A DNA stretch of 22,973 nt, from positions 1-22,973 of the IMG/VR virus record IMGVR_UViG_3300023174_000659; one strand, 5' to 3'. The stretch is from a virus. Below, piece by piece: positions 14,480-21,279 of this stretch. The position numbers and the translations under genes are program-made. The notes beneath the pieces were generated by a model that worked only from the letters and a program-made list of their open reading frames with translations, was not told where the DNA came from and did not search any database. Numbering within the stretch: the first letter of the stretch is position 1; the number at the start of each line of letters is the position of its first letter.

Positions 14480-15742
14480 TTATGAACTAATGTTTGCGCC
14501 AAAAGACACACGTTTCCAGGCGCTGTTGGCATAAACAGCTAGACAAGGACTGCCGCTGTCACCATTGCTGACATAAATCAATTGACCATTAGCAACATTA
14601 CCTAGACTGTTGGCCTGTGAAACTGTGTATGTGGGCAACTGTAGACTGTGTGTGTTTGTTATATTTACCACACCGGGCACAGTTATTGTGAGCTCTTGAC
14701 CTGATGCGTTGGTAACAGCATTGATTGTGGTCAGCATTGCTGTGAATCTAACGTCAATCACGTCAGACGCTATTGGAGGCTCAGCAAATGTGATTGAGTT
14801 TCCAGCAACTGTGTATGCAATGTCAGGAAACTGTACCACACCGTTGGTGCTGACAATAACGGCAGCGGCAGTGGTACTTTGGTCCAGTGTAAAAACTGTG
14901 GTAGTACCATCCCCTGTGATATATTGATTGGTGATTTCTGAAACAGCACCACCAATTCCTGCCCATTGAGCACCGTCCCAAACTTCTACATCTGTTGATC
15001 CGGTGTTGTATCGTATTGTACCTTGAACAGGGCTTGCTGGGCGTTGAGAGGTATTTCCAGTCGGTAACACCAGGCCTGTTGTGGTATCAATAATTGCAAA
15101 GCCGTTTCCTGTTGGTTCTAGAATAATATTACCATTAATCTGATTGGTAGTTATAGTGGTATTTGCAATTAATATATTGCCAATTGTGGTATTTCCTGGT
15201 AGATTTGTAGTTCCAAGTAATCCTGAATATTGATAACCCGCTACATAAACCACATTTCCTGCTGTGAGTACTGTGGGAATAGTTTCGCCTATGAAGTTTA
15301 ACACTCCGGATTGTGTATCAAGGTAATATTCACCCACACCACCAATACCAGCAGAAAATATCTGTGTACCAGTTGATTCAATATTGGCAGCGGCGCTGGG
15401 TCCAACAAATACTTTTGGCAGCCAGGTAGCGCCAAATTCTTGTGGAATCCAGTACGTTTTGTTGGTTAACCAAGTGGGTCTGATGGCACCAATAGGCGGG
15501 ACTGTGGTATCTGGAGTACATTCAATTGCTCCGCTATTTCTATAGGCAGTGGTAATTCCGGCAATTGCCTGGGCAGTATTTCCAATTTGATCAGACTGCA
15601 CCCATACAATATCGCCACGCAACAAAGGTGGACTAGCAATACTTTCGTTTGACGCACTCTTGGTTGCGGAGTTGGCAGTTTTTGCAACGCCTTGCAGTTT
15701 CTTAAAGAGTAAGTCAACGTATTGTGCAATTGAGACTGCCAT
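14480..15742 (-). CDS. Virion structural protein, fibre/baseplate-associated (420 aa)
   Basis: The N-terminus 'AVSIAQYVDLLFKKLQGVAK' is an amphipathic helix unlike the shaft proteins and probably docks the protein. Residues about 40-180 are a globular region with several Trp ('GDIVWVQSDQ', 'TYWIPQEFGATWLPKVFVGP'). Residues about 220-265 carry the 'LPTGNTSQRPASPVQGTIRYN' module, about 265-340 the 'GDGTTTVFTLDQSTTAAAVIV' module, and the C-terminus has 'LIYVSNGDSGSPCLAVYANS' followed by 'WKRVSF'. The last three modules recur in other proteins here. Similar proteins occur in cyanophage and pelagic phage tail clusters, by memory. The ATG overlaps the stop of the 688-aa gene by one base (TAATG), so translation is coupled. 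No enzyme motif is visible. Confidence 0.82.
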   Translation of the reverse strand: MAVSIAQYVDLLFKKLQGVAKTANSATKSASNESIASPPLLRGDIVWVQSDQIGNTAQAIAGITTAYRNSGAIECTPDTTVPPIGAIRPTWLTNKTYWIPQEFGATWLPKVFVGPSAAANIESTGTQIFSAGIGGVGEYYLDTQSGVLNFIGETIPTVLTAGNVVYVAGYQYSGLLGTTNLPGNTTIGNILIANTTITTNQINGNIILEPTGNGFAIIDTTTGLVLPTGNTSQRPASPVQGTIRYNTGSTDVEVWDGAQWAGIGGAVSEITNQYITGDGTTTVFTLDQSTTAAAVIVSTNGVVQFPDIAYTVAGNSITFAEPPIASDVIDVRFTAMLTTINAVTNASGQELTITVPGVVNITNTHSLQLPTYTVSQANSLGNVANGQLIYVSNGDSGSPCLAVYANSAWKRVSFGANISS

Positions 15743-17808
15743 TAATTACTCGCCGCGTTAAGTGATAGGCCAGTTACTGACTGTCCAGATGCAAGAGCAA
15801 TTCTCACATAGATTTCGTTTGTTGCTGTGCTTGAACTTGATACTGTTCCAAACGTGCAAGTCTTGTTTGTGCTTGCGGTGTTTACGTTGGGAACAACCAC
15901 GCCTCCAAGGGCACAGCCGTTTGATCCGTTACCTGGACTATTAACACCAGGGTAGCCAGCACCAGCATAAGCAGTGGTCATACTAATCCATCCGTTGGCA
16001 CTAGAACTTGAATCAATAACCGATCCTGGTAGTGCTACCCACATACCAGCAACATTACCAGCATAGGTAATATCAAATTTTGATACGTTGGTACGCACAA
16101 ATTTAATTGTAAAGTATTGTGTGCCTGTGCGTCCAGCACTTAGATTAGGACCTGCAGGCAGGTATCCTGTTGAATAATTGGTTTGATCGTGCTTGAGAAC
16201 ACCGGCTGATCCTGATCCAACTACCGTGGCATCATATGTTTGTAAAGTACTTGATTGGCTGTTAAATGCTGCCTCACTGCCGGTGTATGTTGGATTATTC
16301 ACTGATCCAGGATTGATAATTCTATATGCATTACCTGATCCGGTGCCAACACTGGTAACAATGACATTTCCTTCGTCAATGGCAGTGGCAGAGCCTGACT
16401 TGTACAGAACTATATTGCCCAGCGCCGAAGTCAAAGTCAGTGTGCCCGAGCTGTAGCTGTTGTTAACTGTAATACTTGGGCCAGTTGAACTGGCACCAAA
16501 CCCAGTGGTCACTGTGGCAGTGGTTGAGAATGAAGCTGATGCAAATGAGTTTAGAACATTGCTGCCAATGTTGCTGGCATTGTAGTTGACTGATGCAGGT
16601 GCCGCAAAAGCGCCGCCTGATGATCCTGTGGCCAACACATTTGATGTTGGATAAGTGTTGCCACTGACATTGGCCACATTTGCAGAAATTGCAAATTGAT
16701 TTGCATTGGTAAAGTGAGGAATAGTACTACTGTACAACAAAGTAGTTGACCCCGGAGGAGTCATTGTGGCTACACTAAAACTTGGGGTTGCAGGACTTGA
16801 GTTGTCATAGTACCAGCTGGGGGTGTTTGTGTTTCCTGTAGCAGAGTCTGCTATGTATATTTCGTTCCAGCCTGCTGGAGCAACTGTGCCTGAAATTGCT
16901 GACGAGAACACATACCAAAATCCAGCCGCAATGTTGGCATTGGCAGAATTATAATCAAAGTTGTTGGTAATAACCAAGTTGCCGCCGTAGGTGCCGTTGG
17001 CAGTTGGGCTGGCTCCTGCGTTCAGTGTCACTGTGCCCACATTTGCACCGTTACGAACAGCAGTGATTATGCCAGTGTCGCCTGGCCCAACTGTGCTGAT
17101 AGTGTTGGTAGCATATGTGGCAGCTCTACGCACTGATGTCACTGTTGCACCAGCGGCTACAGATTTATTGGCGCCTGGCGTATTGTCCACCTGAGTGATG
17201 TTGGCCATGCGATATGTGGACAAGCTTGATATTGAAAGTGTCTGGCTGCCAGGAAAATTACTTGGAGATGCTGGTACTAGTTTGCCTAGTACTGTGTTGA
17301 GTTGTGCAATGCCGTCGGTCACTGTTGTGGTTGTAGTCATTGTCACTGCATTACTGGTCAGATTACCAAGACTAGGTGTGCCCAAATCAATGGTATTGCC
17401 TATCACACCTGTTAAGTTTCCTGGGTCACTCCAAAAAACATTTCCTGTACCGTCGGTTGTAAACAAATAATTTGCGGCACCACCAGTAATTTTTATATTG
17501 GCATTGGACCCTAAAGTTAATAATCCTGATTGGGCCGAGATGGCATTTGCTGATAAAGTCACACCGTTTCCGGTGATATTACCAGTACCGGTGATAATAC
17601 CGTTGCCAAAATTTAAATTGCCAACACTGATATTGCCAGCTATGTCAGTATTACCAACAACATTCAATGTGGCAGTTGGTGCATTGGTGTTGATGCCCAG
17701 GCGAGTGTTGGTAATGTCAAAAAATACCAAGTTCCCCTGTACAGAAAGATTTGAGCCTCTCTGTAGGTTGTCTTGAAGTATATTACCAGAAATCTTATTG
17801 ATAGACAT
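15742..17808 (-). CDS. Tail fibre-like protein with C-terminal Gly/Ser-rich beta domain (688 aa)
   Basis: The N-terminus 'NLSVQGNLVFFDITNTRLGI' followed by 'NAPTATLNVVGNTDIAGN' is a standard fibre-start and trimerisation pattern. TGN repeats run to about residue 165. The long middle region is Ser/Thr/Ala-rich with 'SVRRAATYATNTISTVGPGD' and 'GWNEIYIADSATGNTNTPSW'. Residues about 560-688 ('QYFTIKFVRTNVSKFDITYA', 'GMWVALPGSVID', 'NGWISMTTAYAGAGYPGVNS', 'GCALGGVV', 'EIYVRIALASGQSV') form a compact C-terminal domain that I have met in pelagic phage proteins of unknown function. Likely a side fibre or baseplate decoration. It starts one base after the stop of the 133-aa gene and overlaps the 420-aa gene by one base. 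Confidence 0.82.
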   Translation of the reverse strand: MSINKISGNILQDNLQRGSNLSVQGNLVFFDITNTRLGINTNAPTATLNVVGNTDIAGNISVGNLNFGNGIITGTGNITGNGVTLSANAISAQSGLLTLGSNANIKITGGAANYLFTTDGTGNVFWSDPGNLTGVIGNTIDLGTPSLGNLTSNAVTMTTTTTVTDGIAQLNTVLGKLVPASPSNFPGSQTLSISSLSTYRMANITQVDNTPGANKSVAAGATVTSVRRAATYATNTISTVGPGDTGIITAVRNGANVGTVTLNAGASPTANGTYGGNLVITNNFDYNSANANIAAGFWYVFSSAISGTVAPAGWNEIYIADSATGNTNTPSWYYDNSSPATPSFSVATMTPPGSTTLLYSSTIPHFTNANQFAISANVANVSGNTYPTSNVLATGSSGGAFAAPASVNYNASNIGSNVLNSFASASFSTTATVTTGFGASSTGPSITVNNSYSSGTLTLTSALGNIVLYKSGSATAIDEGNVIVTSVGTGSGNAYRIINPGSVNNPTYTGSEAAFNSQSSTLQTYDATVVGSGSAGVLKHDQTNYSTGYLPAGPNLSAGRTGTQYFTIKFVRTNVSKFDITYAGNVAGMWVALPGSVIDSSSSANGWISMTTAYAGAGYPGVNSPGNGSNGCALGGVVVPNVNTASTNKTCTFGTVSSSSTATNEIYVRIALASGQSVTGLSLNAASN

Positions 17809-17809
17809 A

Positions 17810-18211
17810 TTATATTGTAGTACTGTGAATTACAGAAATTGGTTCACCGTCTGGAGGAGGTGACGTGAACATAATATCATATCCACCATTTACTGTGTAT
17901 GCACTGGTAGAATCTTGATAAATGCTGCCAACAAAAACAATAATCTGCGAAGCTGAGCTTTCTTCAATGCTCATGGTAAAGATTGAAGTTGTTCCGTCGC
18001 CAACAAAAGAATCTACCACGTAGTCAACTTCTCCAGGAGCTGTTAAATTAATAAACTGTGTTCCGTTAAAAAATTCAATTGAGGCCAGGTCGGTATTGTA
18101 TCTAATCAATCCAAATACCGGAGTTAGAGGTCTATTAATAGTACTACCTGTTGGTAATACAACACCTGAACTACCTGACTGTAGTTGACGATTTTTAACA
18201 AATGTTCCCAT
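17810..18211 (-). CDS. Small fibre-module virion protein (133 aa)
   Basis: The protein consists almost entirely of two modules found as parts of larger neighbours. Residues 15-55 are 'GVVLPTGSTINRPLTPVFGL' followed by 'IRYNTDLASIEFFNGTQF', the RYNT module. Residues 60-130 are 'VDSFVGDGTTSIFTMSIEES', 'IIVFVGSIYQDSTSAYTVNG' and 'SPPPDGEPISVIHS', the GDGTT module. Such stand-alone copies are common in aquatic myovirus structural clusters. It may be a free subunit that binds to the fibre or baseplate. The start overlaps the preceding stop by one base (TAATG), showing tight coupling. No catalytic residues are visible. Confidence 0.82.
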   Translation of the reverse strand: MGTFVKNRQLQSGSSGVVLPTGSTINRPLTPVFGLIRYNTDLASIEFFNGTQFINLTAPGEVDYVVDSFVGDGTTSIFTMSIEESSASQIIVFVGSIYQDSTSAYTVNGGYDIMFTSPPPDGEPISVIHSTTI

Positions 18212-18525
18212 TAAATTGTTGTGTAACTTACTACAATGTTTAACGTTGTGTTAAGATTGGCAACAGCCTGAACAGTATCGCCTGTGTTTAACAGCAGTTT
18301 TTCACCGCCGGTATACAACTGGTAAGTGTCTCTGGCTGTGATTTCTAAATTTGTTAAAATTTGATTTTGTGTATTGGCTGTGCCGCCTGACGGAACAACG
18401 TGTACATTGGCCAGTGCATTGCCAGACGTATAGTTGTTGATAGTTAACCAGGTGATAGCAGTATTTCCTGAGCTGGCATACACATTGCCAACTGTGTTTC
18501 CAACTAGTGATGTTGAGATTGTCAT
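18211..18525 (-). CDS. Small beta-rich virion protein (104 aa)
   Basis: The pattern 'TISTSLVGNTVGNVYASSGN', 'AITWLTINNYTSG', 'VHVVPSGG', 'DTYQLYTGGEKLLLNTGDTV' and 'VVSYTTI' is that of a single small jelly-roll-like beta domain often found next to phage fibre genes. It has no signal peptide or membrane segment. Start: AAGGA lies 6 nt before the ATG and reaches to within a few bases of the stop of the 203-aa gene. It ends in a one-base TAATG overlap with the 133-aa gene. A capsid- or fibre-decorating role is suggested by size and context. The family has no established function that I know of. Confidence 0.8.
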   Translation of the reverse strand: MTISTSLVGNTVGNVYASSGNTAITWLTINNYTSGNALANVHVVPSGGTANTQNQILTNLEITARDTYQLYTGGEKLLLNTGDTVQAVANLNTTLNIVVSYTTI

Positions 18526-18534
18526 TTTGATTCC

Positions 18535-19146
18535 TTAAAATATAATAGCATATACAATGGCTTTGCCTTTGCTGACTAGTTCGTCATCAACAGTTGAGCT
18601 TTTGACATACAACCCAGTACCGCCGCCACCTTCGGCTTTGTTATAAACAGCTACTGAATTGGCCACCGATGATGGGCTTGTGCCAATATTGCCATAAATT
18701 TGATGTCCTTGAATTGTCAACTTTGATGTTGCATAATCATAGGTAAGTTTTACATTGGCACCAAAATTATTATTGTCATTGAACTGTATCTGAGTGTTTG
18801 AACCAGCTGCCGTGCTTACAACATTACCTGTGGCAATGTTGGTCCAGGTAGTGTTATCTGGAGATGTCTGCCAGGTTCCAGAAGTAGTGTTCCAGCGTAG
18901 GCCAGCGTAGGTGTTTGATGTTTTTTGGGCAATGATACCAATATTGGAATATGCTCCACTGTTGTTGGCCGCTAGTGTAATGAATGGATCTGTAATGTCA
19001 AGTTCAGTGGTATCAATGTAGGTAATATTACCCACAACATCAAGGTTACCTTGTATTTTAACTGTGTTAGTTTGAATATGTACATTGTCATCTGAGTTTA
19101 CAGTAACAATGTAATAATCACCATCTGAGCGTTTGTAAGTAGACAT
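18535..19146 (-). CDS. Short fibre-start-domain virion protein (203 aa)
   Basis: Residues about 25-105 ('KIQGNLDVVGNITYIDTTEL', 'ITDPFITLAANNSG', 'NIGIIAQKTSNTYAGLRWNT', 'GTWQTSPDNTTW') are homologous by eye to residues 40-140 of the 1676-aa fibre. The fibre start is therefore present here as a separate short protein. Residues 110-203 hold 'GSNTQIQFNDNNNFGANVKL' and a compact C-terminus 'ELVSKGKAIVYAIIF' with a hydrophobic end. It could share a docking site with the giant fibre, acting as an adaptor or competitor; this is inference. It starts directly after the TAA of the 194-aa gene (TAAATG). Confidence 0.82.
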   Translation of the reverse strand: MSTYKRSDGDYYIVTVNSDDNVHIQTNTVKIQGNLDVVGNITYIDTTELDITDPFITLAANNSGAYSNIGIIAQKTSNTYAGLRWNTTSGTWQTSPDNTTWTNIATGNVVSTAAGSNTQIQFNDNNNFGANVKLTYDYATSKLTIQGHQIYGNIGTSPSSVANSVAVYNKAEGGGGTGLYVKSSTVDDELVSKGKAIVYAIIF

Positions 19147-19731
19147 TTAGAGATCCTTTGGATTATTTATTCGGGTTACAAAGTCTGTAAACGGTAGATG
19201 AGTCAGGTTTGGCAAGTTATCAAACTCCTTGATCGGCGAAGTTGTATCTCCTTGAACTCTGTAAAAGGTTACATTTTTATACTCTCTCATTATGGATGCC
19301 ATTTGCTTGGCCCAATTGCCTGTAAACGTTGGATACCCGTCAGATTTCTTATAAAACTCAGTGTTAGCATACAGGTTATTAAACTTGCCTGCTTCAGACG
19401 GACCCATGTCAAATCCCAGCAAATATATTGGATTATTAAAATCTTCTGCCGCTATGGACATGGCAATGGGCCCTGAGCTAAATCCGTAATATTTTTTCTG
19501 AATTTGAATTGCACCAAGGCTGGGAATTGGTTTACGTGTATAAAATCTATGTTTGGCACTATAACCCGATTCTTGTATTAGCTGACTGATTGGTGTGTCT
19601 GTAGCAACCAAAACTGTGGGTGTATCTGTGCGATACAATGCATTGCATCCGTAGACAGGACCCAGCGTTGTTAGATACTTTACATCAATCGGGCGTCTAC
19701 TTACACCATTGCCTAAAACAAATGCGGCCAT
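19147..19731 (-). CDS. Maf/MptE-like (DUF115-type) Rossmann protein (194 aa)
   Basis: A glycine-rich loop 'FVLGNGVSRRPID' (4-16), 'GCNALYRTDTP' (28-38), 'VLVATDTP' (40-47), 'SSGPIAMSIAAEDFNNPIYL' (85-104) and 'LGFDMG' (105-110) match what I know of DUF115 / 6-hydroxymethylpterin pyrophosphokinase MptE-like and Maf flagellin-glycosylation proteins. Known members act on nucleotide or sugar-nucleotide substrates. The chemistry here is unknown. At 194 aa it is only the core domain. It sits in a fibre operon, so modification of a fibre or of the host surface is one idea. Start: AGGAGGA, 7 T, ATG. The AGGAGGATT is also the 3' arm of a terminator-like hairpin, so translation may be gated. A relative is the 224-aa protein at 5568-6242. 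Confidence 0.75.
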   Translation of the reverse strand: MAAFVLGNGVSRRPIDVKYLTTLGPVYGCNALYRTDTPTVLVATDTPISQLIQESGYSAKHRFYTRKPIPSLGAIQIQKKYYGFSSGPIAMSIAAEDFNNPIYLLGFDMGPSEAGKFNNLYANTEFYKKSDGYPTFTGNWAKQMASIMREYKNVTFYRVQGDTTSPIKEFDNLPNLTHLPFTDFVTRINNPKDL

Positions 19732-19766
19732 AAAAAAATCCTCCTAACTATGTAGCTGGGAGGATT
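19732..19766 (-). terminator. Terminator hairpin overlapping the Shine-Dalgarno of the 194-aa gene
   Basis: On the minus strand AATCCTCC (19766-19759) pairs with GGAGGATT (19744-19737), with a 1x1 mismatch and a further 4 bp under an ACAT tetraloop. Seven T follow (19738-19732) and then the ATG at 19731. It fits both a rho-independent terminator for the 220-aa gene and a hairpin that hides the ribosome site of the next gene. Confidence 0.8.
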
Positions 19767-19782
19767 CTGAACGGTTAACAAA

Positions 19783-20445
19783 TTAAGGTGTGTAATTCTC
19801 AACAACACCAAGCGGAAGAGTTACGCCAATTGTACCAGACTTGATCTGACTGCCTTCGTCGGTGAAGAAGTTAACTGCATATCGATTATCACTGTAATCC
19901 AATGCAAACTTGTTTGTTAATTTTGCAATGGTTACTGACGTGCTATCTCCGTATTCTAGAGCAATGCTCATAAAACCAGAGGCTGGAGTTGCATCATCAA
20001 CCAACACACAAATACCAACAAGGTATACAACACCAGTAGTTCCTAGGCCGGCGCCACTCACTGTGGCTGTAAAAACATCGCCACTTTGTGCATTTGCTGG
20101 ACCACCAAGAGCTCGCCAATTGGTGTTACCAGCTGAGTTGATGTAGTAAGTGTTACCAGCAACAATATCTTCATCTTGAATTGCTGTAGGAGCAGCCACC
20201 ATGTACTTTGTGTTGCCCTTTTGACGAATAATAAATGCGCTACGATATTGGCTGTCACCAGGGATATAAGCTGTACATTTAACAACAGGGTATGCTGCCG
20301 ACGATACATCACTTGAACCGCCAACAACACCCAAGAACTGGTCACTGTTAAAAGTAGATGAGTACACAGGATCAGTCAACGCTGACCACATGTTAAAACC
20401 AATATCTTTGGTTGTTGATTTTTTAGTTTTTAGAGGACGACCCAT
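19783..20445 (-). CDS. Virion-associated protein of unknown function (220 aa, MGRPL start)
   Basis: The N-terminus 'MGRPLKTKK' recalls a family of small structural proteins in cyanophages that start with MGRPL. Residues about 25-110 form a beta-rich region ('GVVGGSSDVSSAAYPVVKCT', 'SAFIIRQKGNTKYMV'). Residues 90-150 hold 'GNTYYINSAGNTNWRALGGP', which resembles a surface-decoration repeat. The C-terminus 'FTDEGSQIKSGTIGVTLPLG' ends with 'VVENYTP'. No enzymatic motif is seen. Start: AAGGAG lies 9 nt before the ATG, in a leader of about 90 nt that follows a CATAAATAT late box and a small hairpin. It is the first gene of the large minus-strand fibre operon. A partial terminator lies between it and the rest, so it may be made in excess of the genes downstream. 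Confidence 0.78.
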   Translation of the reverse strand: MGRPLKTKKSTTKDIGFNMWSALTDPVYSSTFNSDQFLGVVGGSSDVSSAAYPVVKCTAYIPGDSQYRSAFIIRQKGNTKYMVAAPTAIQDEDIVAGNTYYINSAGNTNWRALGGPANAQSGDVFTATVSGAGLGTTGVVYLVGICVLVDDATPASGFMSIALEYGDSTSVTIAKLTNKFALDYSDNRYAVNFFTDEGSQIKSGTIGVTLPLGVVENYTP

Positions 20446-20517
20446 TTTGTTTTCTCCTTAAAGAAGTCCGATGCGGGTTCTAGCCGCTACGCTGTTGGGT
20501 ATTAATCATCAGCATAA

Positions 20518-20533
20518 AACGCAGAATTGCGTT
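20518..20533 (-). promoter_or_regulatory. 5' leader hairpin before the MGRPL gene
   Basis: AACGCA (20518-20523) and TGCGTT (20528-20533) form a 6-bp stem with a 4-nt loop, beginning about 8 nt downstream of the late box and so at or next to the predicted mRNA 5' end. It resembles the arrangement before the 1676-aa fibre. Confidence 0.45.
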
Positions 20534-20540
20534 GTGTCTA

Positions 20541-20549
20541 ATATTTATG
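20541..20549 (-). promoter_or_regulatory. Candidate late promoter (CATAAATAT) of the main fibre operon
   Basis: CATAAATAT on the minus strand directly follows the stop of the 20550-21212 gene, 95 nt before the ATG at 20445. It belongs to the repeated late-box series and would drive the MGRPL gene and, by read-through, the genes down to 14480. Confidence 0.6.
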
Positions 20550-21212
20550 TTAAACTTCTATTTCCCAACTCATGCTATATGTGTACACAAATATAGGTTG
20601 AGCAATAGTGTTGGATTGATATTCTCTATTGGAATTGTTGCTGGTTGTGCTGTGTTCGCACCTGCAGGAAAATTCATGAGTGGTAAATGTATCTTGTGCC
20701 CCACCTGTGACATTGGCTCCTTGAATTACATAGGTTGCATCTGGAGAATTGTAGTTTAGAAGATAAGGATCCATGTCTCTATCTCCTAAATCAGTAGCAG
20801 TTATTCCTTTGTAAAAAACTCCCATAGAGTTCCATGAGTTGCTGTTTGGTTGACGATTGACTTGCCAATGTCCAGTCACTAGAATTCTGCACACAGTTGC
20901 TGGATATGTTTCGCTTGTATCAGGATCAGTATAAGACTGTAGAGAATTTCCAATCACTGCAATAGGCCAGTTTGTGCCTTTGACATGTAATATTCCTGAA
21001 GATTCTGGTTTGATCTTCTGTGCTGGTTGGCCGTAGCTGAATTCTCCTACGGCTTTGTCTGGCCAACTAAGGCTAACTCCAAAGGTTGCTCCGTCGTTGT
21101 ATCCTTGCTGGCTAAAACGCCAACGTGCCAGACTCTCAATGTTGAGCCCGTTTGATGCGGTTAATTGGGCAGTACCCGAGTATCCTGAAGGTGTATAAAA
21201 TATTTTGGCCAC
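20550..21212 (-). CDS. Virion-type protein of unknown function (220 aa, GTG start)
   Basis: I do not recognise the family. The sequence is beta-rich and aromatic ('IFYTPSGYSGTAQLTASNGL', 'ARWRFSQQGYNDGATFGVSL', 'CRILVTGHWQVNRQ', 'QPIFVYTYSMSWEIEV'), and a Cys pair 'CRCEH' lies at about residues 183-187. No signal peptide or membrane segment is visible. The only start in frame after an upstream stop is GTG at 21212. No Shine-Dalgarno precedes it, but a TTAAATA box ends 5 nt upstream. The strand, composition and position before the fibre operon suggest a structural component such as a tail or baseplate decoration protein; this is inference. Confidence 0.7.
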   Translation of the reverse strand: MAKIFYTPSGYSGTAQLTASNGLNIESLARWRFSQQGYNDGATFGVSLSWPDKAVGEFSYGQPAQKIKPESSGILHVKGTNWPIAVIGNSLQSYTDPDTSETYPATVCRILVTGHWQVNRQPNSNSWNSMGVFYKGITATDLGDRDMDPYLLNYNSPDATYVIQGANVTGGAQDTFTTHEFSCRCEHSTTSNNSNREYQSNTIAQPIFVYTYSMSWEIEV

Positions 21213-21217
21213 AACAT

Positions 21218-21224
21218 TATTTAA
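21218..21224 (-). promoter_or_regulatory. Possible late box (TTAAATA) next to the GTG start of the 220-aa gene
   Basis: TTAAATA on the minus strand ends 5 nt before the GTG at 21212. No Shine-Dalgarno is present. It lacks the usual leading C, so it is weaker than the other boxes; the evidence is its position. Confidence 0.3.
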
Positions 21225-21233
21225 CCAAAATTA

Positions 21234-21262
21234 TTGACAATATTACCTAAATAGTTTACACT
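21234..21262 (+). promoter_or_regulatory. Overlapping promoters before the GIY-YIG gene (sigma70-like plus CTAAATA)
   Basis: TTGACA (21234-21239), a 17-nt spacer and TACACT (21257-21262) form a sigma70-like promoter. Within its spacer CTAAATAG (21247-21254) matches the late box, 26 nt before the ATG. Either could supply the short leader that carries AAAAGGA. The late box has the better spacing. Confidence 0.55.
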
Positions 21263-21279
21263 AAGCAAAAGGATTTTAA

